The translations under genes and the position numbers were made by a program. The notes beneath the pieces are model-generated. The model was given only the letters and a program-made list of their open reading frames with translations, was not told the DNA's origin and ran no database searches. A stretch of 64,000 nucleotides of DNA, from positions 124,001 to 188,000 of the forward strand of contig NW_026516280.1 in the NCBI RefSeq assembly GCF_025602895.1, in the 5' to 3' direction. This document shows positions 1 through 12,659 of this stretch, piece after piece. Position 1 is the stretch's first letter. The number at the start of each line of letters is the position of its first letter. The stretch is from Polychytrium aggregatum (lineage: Eukaryota; Chytridiomycota; Chytridiomycetes; Polychytriales).

Positions 1-761
1 GGCGCATCGGCCACGCATCCGCACCACTGGAGCAACGGGTGCCTTGCGCCCAGAGCATCGAGTCGGTGTCGCCAGCACCACCATCGGCTGCAGCAGTGGT
101 TGCCTCGTCCAGTTCGCTGGGAACGTCGCACACACGGACTGCATTTTTGGGTGGGTCACGGGTCTTGGTCCTCGCTCCCTCTCCCTCACTCACTTTTTTC
201 TCCCCTGCATCGAACCCGCCAACCCCCCAGACCATCCGGCTTGGTCCTGCATCCACACCCGCCTGCTCCCGCTCTGCTCTGAAGTTCGTACCCCGCATAT
301 AGAATCCGACGAGGCCCCTTCGTAAAGGTCAGCACCCCTCCGGCGCCCGAGATCCCGGTCGCCTGGCCGACCGGCTGCAGCATTGCCGGTGCAATCACTT
401 CCCGGGCGGCAATCGAGCGCCGAGCCTGTCTATCGGCGTCGGCAACCAAGCATCTGGATTTCCCCGACGGTCCTGAGCCATCGAGCAGCCCATCTCTCAG
501 ACCCGACCGCAACTCCCTCCCCCCGATCTGGCGAGATTGGCTTGCGGCAGTGGGGCAGAGCATCGATCCTTTCGCTTCATCGGCCGATTCTCTCGCCGGC
601 CTGCATCTGCACACGTCTCTATCCCACCGAGCCCGCCAGTGCTGTCCTCACTGTCTCGTGTCCGTCTGCGCTGTGCTAATCCCCTGCACCCCTCTTCTCT
701 GCAGCCAGGCTTCCCTACGAGTGATCTCTCCCACCGCTAGCTATTGATTTCGTTTCCGACC
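1..761. other. Upstream region of the exportin gene, no gene seen
   Basis: Pyrimidine-rich, CT-tract-laden DNA typical of a fungal promoter and 5' UTR leading into the ATG at 762. The open frames here on both strands have no recognisable domain and overlap one another, so I read them as chance frames in GC-rich sequence. The tail of a gene lying left of the window cannot be excluded. Confidence 0.5.
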
Positions 762-3700
762 ATGGAGGATTTGGAAAGAGCCATCCTTGTCGCTTTGGAT
801 CCCTTTGCCGACCCAAATGTGAAGCTCCAAGCGAATCAATACTATGCGCAGGTCAAGGCGTCTCCCGATGCCTGCAATCTGGCTCTTGGTCTCTTTATGA
901 AGTCTCCTGCCAGGTAGGCAACCACTCGGCAATTATCGGTTTGCACGTCTGCTTGGATCGGGGCCGGGGGTCGGTTTGTCAGTGCCATTGCCCTGGTACA
1001 TTAACCGCACTCGGCCCGCTGGAATCGAGTCGCCAATTGCACATGCGGGTACCTGCCTCCCCCGGCTCCGACGTCGTTTACTCGCTGAGCGCTTATTCCT
1101 GCTGCCTGCGATACGGGAAAGACTGGACTCTTGCACGCTCGTCGAGCACCGAATGAGACGTTACAGCCGTGATTCGCCGATGCGATCACCCCTCCCCTCT
1201 CAATCGATTGATTTTTAACTCTATCGGAAACCCCACACGGCATCCCGCTGCGACGGTGACGCTGGCACCTTCCTTGCTTTCTCTTGCAATGCTCAGTGCC
1301 CCAGAGATTCGATTCATGGCATTACAGATGCTGGAAGAGGTGCTGCAGGCTAGCTATGAGGCACTTGAGCCCAACTTTCGGGTGCTGGTGCGCCAGCGCT
1401 TGTGGAAGTATCTCTCGGAGGAGATGCCGGAAACCGAAGTGATCTACATCAAGACGAAGCTGGTCGTTGTCCTTGTGATCCTGTTCAAAAACCAGTACTT
1501 GCAGGAGTGGCCTACCTTCTTTGACGAGCTGCTGTCTCTGCTGGAAACCACCAAGGGGACGCCAAAGTTCCCAACCATGGTCGACCTCTTTCTCCGGTTC
1601 TCGGTCACCATCGATACTGAGGTGGTTTCGCTCCTCATCGTCCGTTCTTCCAAAGAGACGGCACTGAATACGCTCATCAAGGACAAGATGAGAGAGCGGG
1701 ATGTGGCCCGTCTTGCTGCCGTCTGGTTCGACATCCTCGCCTCGCACCACCAGTCCAATCCCGAGATTGCCTGCGAGGCCCTGCACGTCATCGGCCTCTA
1801 TGTCTCGTGGATCGACGTCACCATCTTTGTGCATCCAACCTTCATGAACATGCTCTACCAGCTGCTCTCGGTGAACTCTGTGCGGTCCGCTGCTTGCCAG
1901 TGCCTCGTCGAGATCGTGGCCAAGGGGATGAAGCCCGCGGACAAGCTGCGGATGATCCATGAGCTGCAGCTGGTCAGCATTCTGGACCGTCTCCAGCTCG
2001 ACGACGAAGACTTTACCGACCACGTCGCCAAGCTCGTCAACATGATCGGCCTCGAGCTCTGCAAGTGCTGGGAGGAGTTTGACAACTTTTCGGACGCCCA
2101 GACCGTCACCTTCACACTGATCCAGCAGCTTTTCCCACACCTGACCCTCTTGCTCTCCAACGAGTACGACGACACGACCTTGATTGTCTTTGACTTCTTG
2201 GAGCACTATCTTGCGGTGCTCAAGAGACAGAAAAAGCTCGCAGGCGGCCAGATCTCAGAGCAGCTGCGCGACAATCTTGTTGCACTCCTGCGGGTGCTGG
2301 TCATGAAGATGAACTGTGATGAGGACTCCTTCCAGTTTGGCGAAGACGCTGGCGAGAGCGAGGCCCTCTTCCTGGATATGCGCAAAGTACGTGAACGCCG
2401 ATGTGTGGTTATGTGCTGTGTCGCTGAACGCAATTGTGGGTTTATAGCACGCCCATGAGAGCTGATGTGCTAATGTGCTGATGTGCTGATGTGCTGATGT
2501 GCTGATGTGGTGATGTGGTGATGTGGTGATGTGCTGATGTGCCGATTACCGTCTCATGGCCTACCTATGCGCACACCAGAGCTTGAAGCAATACGTCGAT
2601 GCCATTGCCGTGATCGACTACAACTTGTATCTCAACTTCCACGCCACTGAGATCTGCCAGCGGCTCGACGTCATTGCTGCTTCCCCGACCGCACACAGCT
2701 GGTCATATCCAGAACTGACTCTGCACTTGCTCTACCTTATTGGTGAGCCGATCAAAGGTGGGTGTGGGCCGGGCATACGAGCACTGTGCATAGCGATGAA
2801 GCGACAGGGCTGCACAGTCCACTCAGAGCCCGTGCGGCTGCCCTCACCCCAAATCACTCACTTAGTTTGCTTCTCTTATGAACAGGCCCCTTGCAGTTTG
2901 TGACTGTGGCCGAGAACGGCACATCGACGATGACCCTGTTTGGCACGATGCTGGAAAAGATGATTACGAGCAGTAAGTTGCCTGGCCTGTCAACTAGCAT
3001 ATCGCTTGACAAGCTGCTGCGCTTGGGCTTCTGGACTGCTCTCGCGAGATCACCACTGTCGCTTGAGCAGCCAGTTCGTCGCTAAGGATTTGTGCGAGCG
3101 TGAAAGTGAGCACCACAGCTACAAGTGTGCCACCTGGATTTCTAGTCGACTGATCCCAGCTTTGGCTTGCAGACATCTCCAGCTACCCTCATGAAAGCGT
3201 CGCGCCCATCTTTTTCGAAAATGTAGCAAGATACGCCGGATTCTTTGAATCGTGTCCGCAGTACATTCCCAATGTACTACAGGCGTTTGTTGATGTTAGG
3301 TGAGAGCTACAACCACCACTACCAACACTGCGGCGATCGAGAATCCCCCTCCCAATACCTGTTCTGATCTTCACCGTCTGTGATCTTGACATAGGGGACT
3401 GCATCACTCGAGCACCTCGGTCCGCTGCCGGGTCAACTACCTGTTCCTGCGGTTTGTCAAAACCATGCGGCTTCGTCTGTTGCCCTACGTCGAGCATGTC
3501 ATCACCAATGTGCAGGTTTGTTGAACCGACGTGCACTTGCAGACCGATTCGTGTGGCTGCTTGGATTGGAAGAGCAAGCCTCGACCATGCACCAGCTGCA
3601 TGGCAAACGCTCACCGGGTTGCGCTCGATGTTACAGGATCTTTTGCTCGTCGCTCGTCCTCCTCCTCCCCCAAACGATGCCAACAGCGATGTCTCCAGTA

Positions 3701-5851
3701 TCGCCAGCGAGTTTGACAGCCAGCTCTATCTCTTCGAGGCCATCGGCATGCTGATTTCCCTGGAAGGCATCGTACCAGTCAAACAAGAAGCCATGCTCCA
3801 GGTATGCGTCGCTTTCACTCTGCCACATGCAAGCGACACAGTCGCCTACGACTTGGCTGCCCGATCTCACCGCAGTCTCTGTATGGTCGCCTGCTTGTCC
3901 TGTCCTAGGCCATCCTTGCTCCCCTTCTGGTCAACATTCAGGATATCATGGAGAAAGAGTCCGAAAAACTTGGCGAAGAAGCTGTCATCTACCACCTCAA
4001 CCATCTCATAACAGCGATCGGATCTGTTGGAAAGGGTATGGCTCGGATTTCCTTGCGCTCCGCGTCCAAGCCCGCGCGCCAATGACGCTTGCATCGCTGC
4101 TCTACCCCAACACACTCAAACGGATTCACTGCTCCCAGGCTTCCCGGACCACGAGCAAGCTGCAAAGAACGCGCCTGTAGCACTCTGGCCGCACGTTTTC
4201 CAGCAAGCCATGAATGCAATTCTGGTTGTTCTGACTCAGCTCAACGCCAGCACCGTCATTCGCGAAGCTGTAAGTCGGAGTGGGTGCGCTCGCCATCGTG
4301 GCTCATCGGGTGTGCAGCTATGGTGGCGAACAACGGCAAGCTGCCCTGGTTCTATGTTCAGTAATGCCAGCGACAGCAGAGACGCAGATCAATACCAGGC
4401 GTATTGATCATCGCCACATCGCATTAACCGTCGCACCTCCGACCTGTTTCAGGCGCGCTTCACCTTCCAGCGTATGGTTGGCTGTATGGGCACCCTCAGC
4501 CTGCCCTACACGCACCACCTTCTCAAGGCTGGGCTCTTGGCCGGAGGTGTCGCCCGCGAAGTCATTGACTTCCTGCCCGTCATCAGCTTGATCATGCACA
4601 AATTCCAGGTAAGTCGTCAGCATTGCGCTCGTCTATCTTGGCAAGCTATGGCATCAAAGTTGCGTGGGTGATTTGTGGCTCACCAAGTGCTCACTGTGGC
4701 CCACTAACTCGTCCGTGACACGACTGGCAGCCCCACGAAATCCTGCAAGATATTCTAGGCCCCTTGATGGAGCGCATATTTTTCTTCTTGAACCAACCTG
4801 CCAACGGCACGGATGATCTAGTGATCCTCAACGACATGAGGAAGGCGTATCTCACCTTTATCGGCAATATCTTCAATGAGGATCTGGAGGCTGTGCTGGG
4901 TAAGTGAAACGCTGCGGAGTATAGTTTGGCGCAAGCCGCTGTCCTGTCTTGGCCGTCGGTTTGCTAAAAGTACCAACTTTGGAATCGCTCTGCTTGCCTT
5001 GTGGCAACTATTCAGTGAGCTCGCCACAGATGCAGCCCATGCTCCAGTCGGTCTTGGCCTATGCCAGCAATCTCTCTGATCCGATCTCGGCAAAGATTGC
5101 CCTCTCGGTGCTCTCCAAGACTGTTGTATCGTGGGGCGGCAACCCCAGCGAAGGCGATGACACAAACAGCAGCTCCTCGACTCTCTCAAGCAGCGCCGAT
5201 GCCCTCGCCGGTCAGGCAAACGGAGCGGCCAGCCCGGCCAACGGCGTTAGCTATGCCCGCACCAAGACTGGAAAGCGCGGCATGGTCGGCCTCAAGATCG
5301 AGAAGGCCAAGAGCGGCGACCTGGCTATTGGCGGCGGCGGCAAGGCGCCGATTCCCGGTTACTCCCAGTTTATCTATGCAAGCATTGTGCCCATTCTCTT
5401 CCAGCTGCCGGTGAGCCCCGAGTTCAACATGCAGAACGGCGACTTTATCCTGATCTTCACCGAGATTGCCACGCTCCACAAGGTCATTCTCGCAACACTC
5501 GGCCTCGAATACGTCGACTACTTGCTCAAGGTGTACTTTGTGGGCATCCAGTGCCCAGACGAGCTGGCGCGCGAGTTCACCATGGCCCTCCAGAAACTCG
5601 ACATCAAGCAGTTCAAGAAGTATCTGCAGGTAGGACACGCGCTGTTGCATCTGTTGCATCTGTCGACTTGAGTTGCTTTGGATCTAGCTGCATTCTCCCC
5701 TTGCAGCGGCATATTTCCGCAGCGGTCCCACATGCATCATCTGCACCTCTGTATCGCAACCTCGGCAGCGATCAAATAGCAAATGCTGAGCACGCTGTTC
5801 TGATCCTGTCCATACTTCCAGGATTTTGTTCGACGGGCAAGTGGCCGATAA
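762..5851 (+). CDS. XPOT: Exportin-T, nuclear tRNA exporter (XPOT/LOS1)
   Basis: Karyopherin that carries mature tRNA out of the nucleus with RanGTP. The spliced model has 13 exons: 762-913, 1297-2386, 2580-2757, 2886-2972, 3173-3299, 3395-3515, 3637-3801, 3909-4035, 4139-4269, 4453-4608, 4731-4899, 5016-5629 and 5822-5851. It closes in frame to 1048 residues (human XPOT about 960, yeast Los1 about 1100). All junctions are GT-AG and keep phase. The N-terminus (MEDLERAILVALDPFADP) matches the XPOT start. The motifs NTLIKDKMRE and YVSWIDVTIF and the RGLHHSSTSVRCRVNYLF segment are characteristic, and the C-terminus KYLQDFVRRASGR matches the family end. The whole length is HEAT-repeat-like helices. 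Intron 2 is filled by an 8-bp minisatellite. The last exon is only 30 nt. The assignment is secure; single boundaries may be off by a few bases. Confidence 0.95.
2459..2547. repeat. 8-bp minisatellite in XPOT intron 2
   Basis: About ten tandem copies of an octamer of the form GATGTGCT/GATGTGGT fill the centre of intron 2 (2387-2579). The variant T to G copies are clustered, showing unequal expansion. No effect on the flanking exons is visible. Confidence 0.9.
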
Positions 5852-7093
5852 GCAAGCGACCTTCTTTCGCGGCGTCGCAAGCCTCAACGAATCTCTGGCT
5901 TCTCCAAACCACCCTCCCGCGATCACCTTTGCTTTGGCACTTGCTTTTGTTCTCTCATCCCCTCTCGCCTCCTCTTGCCCGCTTCTTGGCTTCGGCCAGC
6001 TTCGCCCGTTCCTGTCTAGAACTCTCCTGCTGTCTTGCTTCGACCTTCCGCTACTATATCGTGCCGCACTCCATGCGTCCCCGCTCCTTTCCTTTGGTCC
6101 TGGCATCACCCAGCGACGACACATTATTCAAGCCCCTCGACTCGTGAGCGCTACTGCGCTCGCTTCCTCATCCCTTCCCCCTTTGCCTTCTGCCCTCTTG
6201 ATCCGCTCGCTGCTTGTACCCCTTCCTGACCGCTCTCCTTCATGCCTTTGTTCCGATCGTGACTCTCCCCCATATCTCTGCCCTCCTCCCGGCACCCTTC
6301 ACCTCCTGCTTCGACAAGGATAATGCCAAACCCCACCGCCTCCTGCAGGCAACCTGGGTTGTTGTTGTGTCAGCGTATTGCGGCTGCTCCCAGCGTCCGA
6401 CCCTGCCAACAGACCACCATCTCCCTCCCCACACACACACAAGCGTTTGTATTTCGATGATGTATACTTGGCGATGATATATGGCTGTATGGGCCGATGG
6501 CTGTGTGAACGTGAAATACAGCCCTTCTTAGGACACACAAGAGAAACGATATCCTCTCTTGCAGTCCTCATCGGATATCTTGACCACACTGCCGGGTCGC
6601 TGCTCGCCTGCCTCAACGAATACACAGCTGATTGGGCGGCCAGAGGCAACAATGACCGCTGCTTTGGGTCTCAGCTTCTTTTGTCATTTCGGCATAGCAC
6701 TTCCAAAGGAAATGGAGGCGGGTGATTCAATCCAGTGATTCGCGACAAGATAATCGCTGCTTGCCGCAAACGCCAAAGCATCTGCAGGCTGCTGAGCAGA
6801 TTGCCGACGAATACATTGTGTAGAGGAGGGGCAGGGCAACACCACGGGAGCCTTCCTCCTCCAAGACAGCATTTGCGTGGGCCGCTTCAGCCTGGCTTTC
6901 TCACCCGGATCTTCATCCGACAAGTAACGCCGAGAGAGTACATCGCTGGGATCGCTCCGATTACCCTGCAGACATTTCGGACTCGTTCGCCCTCGATCCT
7001 CCCACACTCTCGCTTCAAGGACCACAACCCACAAGGAGACCGACGGCATATCGTCTCGTCGCTGATTGTCCGAAATGTCTGTCGAGACAAAGT
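5852..7093. other. Intergenic region between XPOT and the RasGEF gene
   Basis: About 1.2 kb holding the XPOT 3' UTR, a strongly CT-rich stretch (about 5920-6330), a short (CA)n run near 6430-6442 and the presumed RasGEF promoter. No domain-bearing frame was found on either strand. Confidence 0.6.
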
Positions 7094-10000
7094 ATGAACA
7101 GACATCCCTACGGGCGCGGTTGTATTGGCGGGACAACGGACGGCGACGTTCGCACACAGCTATCACACAGAGCGCTCGAGCATTCTGCGACGCCCAGCTC
7201 GCGAAAACGGACTACGCTGCTTCTAACATCAGGCCCGTCACTCTTGCCGCTCAGTGTACAGAGCCTATTCACCCCGGATGGCAGCTCCGCGGTGACAAAA
7301 AGCAGCACCACGGTCCTGCTACGGGTGCAGCTTCCAGACTCAAGCACCACCGTCATCCAGCTGGACAAGGAGATGACCATGTGGGAGATTGTCAATGTGA
7401 TATGCGCAAAGAAAGGCCTCGCTCCGTCACGGCACGACATCAAGGTGCTTGTGGAAGGCAAGGAAGAAGCGGCCGATCTGGCTCGGTCGCTCATGTCATA
7501 TACCAAGCTCGAGAGAATCATCCTCATCTCGACCGACAAGGCAACAGGTAAAAGCAGGCACACTCACCATCGCCATCGCACTCGGCATCGCACTCGGCAT
7601 CGTACTCGGCATCGTACTCGGCATCGCCATCGGCAATACAGGCGTGTGAGACACTCCTTCCTCTCGTTTGCCTGGCTGGCACACGCAGCACCATCCACGA
7701 ACGAGTCTCATGGCTTGATGTCCATCTGACGGTTTGTGTTGTCGTCGGCTCTTCTGACCAAATCAGCGGCCAAGGACACTGCCATGAACCGTGCACCAAC
7801 AAGCTCTGTCAAGTCATCGCACTCTGGTAGCGATGTCCGTGAGAAACTGCTCAAAGAGATCGAGAGTACCCGCGGTAAGCCAAGTGCCTCGTCAGAAGCA
7901 GCGCCGGCCCCAGCCCCGGCACCAGCAGCAAATACTCTGCTATCTGTGGGGGTTTCTCACGGATAGCCGCCCAGATTATTGTTGACCCCTCGTGCATTCG
8001 CCGACAGCCGAAAAGACTCTCAGCATTCAGACATCCAGCCGTCGTCCATCCATAATGATGGACCGGTCCAAGAATCTGTCGGTTCGCACTGCTCCGTCCG
8101 AGTTTCCCAAGACCGTGATCCAGGCGGAAGAGGGACATGCCGGCCCCAAAAAGGGCAAGAGTCTGATGAGTCTCTCCAAGATGCTCTTCAAGCAAAAGTC
8201 CGAGATCTCCGAAGTCGGCAGCCTGAACAGCGCCAGCAGCCACGGGAGCCTGAACGAAACCGTGGAATTGAGTCTGCCCGCCTCCGAGTGCGGTAACAGC
8301 CGCATCAGTCTGTCCAGCATCGACGAACACGCCGAACACTCTGAGCTCAGTCTTGCCGAATCGTCGGTGCTTTCGTCGGCCAAGACAACAAACTTTCATG
8401 TTTTGGACTCCCCAATGAAGAGTCTCCTGGAAGATGGCGATGGTCGCCTGTCCCTCGCCAGCACCCATTTCGAGACTTCGGTAACGCCGGATACGCAGGG
8501 CTCGGTTCTGCTGCCGCATTCCGCAAGCAGCTACAGCCAGAACGGGACGGCGTTTGCGTCTGCATTTGCAGCAACATCGTCGGTGTCGTCGTTTTCTGTC
8601 GACAAAGACGAGGACAGCGACCACAAGCCCTCGTCTCACGAGTCGCTTGCCAGCCTGCCAGATATGCGGTTCTCCTGCGCCTCGGAAACGGATTTGCACA
8701 AGCCCCACAGCCCGTCCAGTTCCGGATTTCCTGCGCTCGATCATAAGGCCATGTAAGTCGGCTGCTCGGAGGGAAGCTGTAAAGATCAGTCAAAGTGGAT
8801 CTTCGCTTTGGAAACGTGCCGGTGGTGCTCGGGAGTATGGCGACGAGTATTGGCAGATGCACGCTCCTGCTCGAATCCTAGCACCCGGATCCCTGCAGAC
8901 CCGGCCAACTCCTTTCTGAGAGCCCCCTCCCATCACTAACTTGTTCGGCACTGGGCTTGCAGCCGCAAGCGCACGATATCAGCTGGCACCGCGCCCCATG
9001 GCGAAGCCAGCCTAAGCATCGGACGAAAGGCGACGACGCCGACGGGATCCAAGCACAGCGTCGATTCTATCTTTGCCAGAGAACTCGAGAATAGCGGATA
9101 CTTGGACCCCACGCTGCGGCGTGTCACCCTCAAGACCAAAGTCCAGGGCCAGGCCGACGAGGTTGTCGTTAAGATTCCGAGCGAGATCATGGTAGAATCG
9201 GCCCTGCAGCATATCTGCCAGAAGCGCGGCATTGATTTCGCCACCCACACCCTCGAAATCCTCCGGGGCGGCAAGCAAGAGTCGTGTGAACTGGACCGGA
9301 CCCTCCAGTCCTATTTAGACGAGGGTCAGTTCGAGGATGTAGTGCTTGTGCAGAAGCGCAAGGAGTACAGTACAGAAACATACAGCGACAACGGCGTGGA
9401 TGTGATGATCTGCCAGCGGGTCAACAAGAAGTAAGTGCATTGACGGATCACACCAGCGTGAGGTCCATCGTGGACTTCAATGGGGCTGTCGGGCTCTAGA
9501 TTGGGACAAACAGGATTATTGTGTGCCCTTTATGATCCTCAAGAATCTCCGGACGATGCCAGCCACGAGCGACTCTAACTGTATATACTGCATATTCGTT
9601 GTGTCTTGTGCTTCTAAACAGACTGATTGTTATGGCGGCGACCATGGACATGCTGCTCGACCGCTTGGTGAACGATGAAGAAAGAGGTAAACACAGTCCT
9701 CGCCCAGATCAAGCCCGAGGACTTGCATGGGGGAGGCTTTGGGTTTTGTACAGCACTTGGCGCACAAGACAAGTGCTTTGCGAGGGAATTTATTGTGCCA
9801 GAGCGCTTTCAAGCAGCATCCAACAAACGGCGGAATAGCCATTCCAACCCCGACACAGTTTGCCTGTACGCTGTTGACTCTTTTTTCCCACCCTCAACAC
9901 CTGCGATGATGCCGGGTGAATATCTTCTCACAGACCAGCAATTCCTGGATACGTTCATGATGACCTATCGCACCTTCATGACACCGACGGAGCTGATGGA

Positions 10001-12050
10001 GTTTCTTGTCAGCGCCTTCAACATCGAGGCGCCACAGCTGGCCTCCCAGGAGGAAACGGCCCGCTTCGACCAAATGCGCTCCACGATGCAGAAAAAGTAC
10101 GTGCCTGTCTGAGAGCACTAGGGCGACGGCTGTGAGACATGTCCCAGCCCAGAGACTCTCAGCCTACTCTGAGTGCTCAAGAGATCGATGACTTTGCCAC
10201 AAATCATCGGTGTCATACGGTCGATGATCCATTAACACCTGTGTCGCTGGATCGGCTCATTGTGGCAAAAAATAGAGTTCTGAACACCGCCACTTTCTGG
10301 GTCGAACACCACTGGCACGACTTTGCGCGCAACAGCGACCTGCGAAAGGGTCTGGAAGAGTTCATGCGCCTGGTGGTCATCAACCGCGACAAAGGAGGGA
10401 CGGATTTCACGATCCAGCTCTCGGACATCAACTATCTGATTGAAACCCAGGTAGGTGCATCACCAAATGCCGATGATGAAACCCGCCCCACGATGCGTCC
10501 ACCAAGACTGACCAGAACTCGGCCGCTTGGCGCTGGTCGAGGGCCCGTTCAGACCAAGAAGCACGAGGAGATATTCCTGTACTATAAAACGGTCGAGAAG
10601 AAGGGCAAGATGATGGAAAGCATGTTCACGGAGCTCACTCCCGAGGAGCTCGGCAAGCAAATGTGCATTCACAACTTCAAACTCTTCAAGAACATCCATC
10701 CAATTGAGTTCCTGAGCCAGATATGGAAGAAGCCCGAGGATGAGTCGACGCCGTGCCTCGACTTTTTCGTGTCTCGCTTCGACAAGGAGTCGTATTGGGT
10801 TGCCACCGAGATTGTACAGATCAAGGATGCCAAGAAGCGGTCTGCGGTGCTGAAGAACTTTATCATGACGGCCAAGGTGGGATGAGAGGGCTTTGAGGCA
10901 GCTATGATGGTTCGGAGCGGTTGATTCCAAAGGATGCATGGTCGACAATTGCGTTCAGTGTTTGACACGGCGCACGATCAACCGATTGGTTGGCAGGCAT
11001 GCAAAACGTACAATAATTACTTTAGCCTCTTCGCGCTGATCGCGGGTCTGGGGCTGACGCCCGTGACAAGACTGAAGAAGACCTGGGAGGTAAGCGTCTC
11101 TCTCACCCGTCAGCACCTGCGAAAGTAGCAGCGACATATACAACGATGTGCGCGATAGGGTTGATCCTGCTGCGAGGACAACTCAAGGACGGTACGGATT
11201 TATGCACTCATATCTTGCGACCCGATACCCCAATTTGCACAAGATGCTGCCGGACAAGACCAAGAAGACATATCAGGAGCTTGAGAAGATCAGCGACCCT
11301 TCACGGAACATGAAAAACTACCGCGATGCCCTCGCTGCCTCTGCGCCACCGATTGTCCCGTTTCTGCGTGAGTAGTGCAGCGGAGGGGTTGCGGAGATGC
11401 TATAATGGCGACCGTGGTGATGGTTGCTTGGTTGCTTGCGATGGTCAAGCATTCGATTGTGCTGCTCCGAGCTCGAATCGACTCTGATGGATAAGTCATT
11501 GCTCGTGGTGGGCGTGGCTCGATACTGCCGTTGTGCGCATGCTTTGTACAGAGTGCTAACCGCAGGACTGGTCATCAGCAATTTATCTCAAGGATCTGAC
11601 CTTCATGAACGACGGCAACCAGTCCAAGGTGCGCGAGATGATCAACTTTGACAAGCTGCGAATGATGGCCAATCGAGTCAAGGACATCTCGGCGCTCGTC
11701 GGAATAGAATACAAGGACTTTGTGCCCAATCCGATGATTCAGAACTACCTGGCCAAGCCACCGATCGAAAAGAGTATCACGAAGCTGAAGGAGATGTCGC
11801 TTGAGTGGTAAGCGGATGTCGAAGGCCACGTTTGCACTGGCTCGAGCGGAAAGTGTGCGAAGAGCGGTGCAAGTCGGGCTCAAGCAGTCCAGTCCGCGAC
11901 ATGGCGATTGCCAATTGCATGACGAATGCATAAAACGGCGATTGTTCCTGCGACCGCTTGCTGGTGCCGCCCCGGTTGAAAGGGTCGTTGATGGCAGTTA
12001 ACAGTCCTCTGCGTCTCAATTGATCGCCCCACAGTGAGAAGGCCGCTTGA
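7094..12050 (+). CDS. Ras guanine nucleotide exchange factor with tandem ubiquitin-fold (RBD/RA-like) segments
   Basis: Predicted activator of a Ras/Rap-type GTPase. The 12-exon model is 7094-7547, 7767-7874, 8008-8752, 8963-9430, 9622-9686, 9934-10096, 10276-10450, 10553-10876, 10997-11089, 11244-11367, 11579-11807 and 12035-12050, giving 987 residues in frame. In order it has: a ubiquitin-like segment (about residues 75-150), a long Ser-rich linker, a second similar segment (about 480-560), RasGEF-N (DTFMMTYRTFMTPTELMEF), and the CDC25-type catalytic domain (IHPIEFLSQIW, SRNMKNYRDAL, YLKDLTFMNDGN). The C-terminus SLECEKAA comes from a 16-nt last exon and resembles the usual SLKCEP end of RasGEFs. 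The least certain junction is the start of exon 6. The first Met could also lie in an unseen upstream exon. Which GTPase it acts on cannot be told. Confidence 0.88.
7566..7636. repeat. 12-bp tandem repeat in RasGEF intron 1
   Basis: Five to six copies of a dodecamer of the type CATCGCACTCGG, with CATCGTACTCGG variants, lie just downstream of the 5' splice site of intron 1. Confidence 0.8.
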
Positions 12051-12128
12051 TTTAAAGTGGACAAAGGCACCGACATCGAGAGCGGGTCGACCACGGTGCG
12101 GCGATTCCATAGAACCTGTCAGAAAATA

Positions 12129-12465
12129 CAGCCGATCCAATAAAAACGGGACACCCCGGGTTTTGGTCGTTGATGAATGTTATCACTCAACACATCGCGC
12201 TGGCCATGACCATTCAGTGATGGAATTCTGGATCTGAATCAAGGACGCTTTCTCGTTCAGATGGCTCCCGCAAGCGAAAGGCCGAGTATCTCGATATCGA
12301 TACACCATGGAGCTGTCCAGAGAATCGAGTGGATGCACCACACAAAGAGATTGCCAACCAGGATAGAAACAATCGTATGGCTTTGCCCACTGGAGCCTAC
12401 GATCAGCAGACCTGTGTCGCTGATGCCAGAGAAGGACTGTCCCGTTTCTCTCTGGATTGACTCTG
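12129..12465 (+). mobile_element. Fanzor-family element, copy C (337-bp deletion derivative)
   Basis: A TIR-bounded remnant. The left terminal repeat (12129-12153) and right terminal repeat (12438-12465) match each other in inverted orientation and match the ends of copies A and B. TA stands at 12127-12128 directly outside the left end; the right flank has decayed. Inside are short scraps of the same coding sequence as copy A: the RuvC-I-like piece LDLNQGR near 12230-12260, the SER/SPD segment, then a jump to the EYLDID stretch of the zinc-ribbon region. At least two internal deletions have therefore removed most of the nuclease. No usable reading frame is left. It lies in the gap between the convergent RasGEF gene and the minus-strand gene ending near 12.7 kb. 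Confidence 0.85.
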
Positions 12466-12659
12466 CCCCTCGGATTGGACCTGTGGCTGCAGTCGTCGTC
12501 AGCACTGCCACAAGCGCATCCGCTCCTCTGGTCAAGTGTCGATAGGCAACTATGATCTTGTGACGAGTGCAATTGGATGTATTGAGCCGAGGAAATGTGC
12601 TGCTCGATGATGACGCAGGCGCTGCAGGGCCGGTGTAGTGAGGGTGCTGGAGGGAAGTC

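Noticed and set aside
1322-2206. 294-codon minus-strand frame within XPOT exon 2
   Set aside because: Antisense to conserved exportin sequence, His/Asp/Val-rich composition, no domain.
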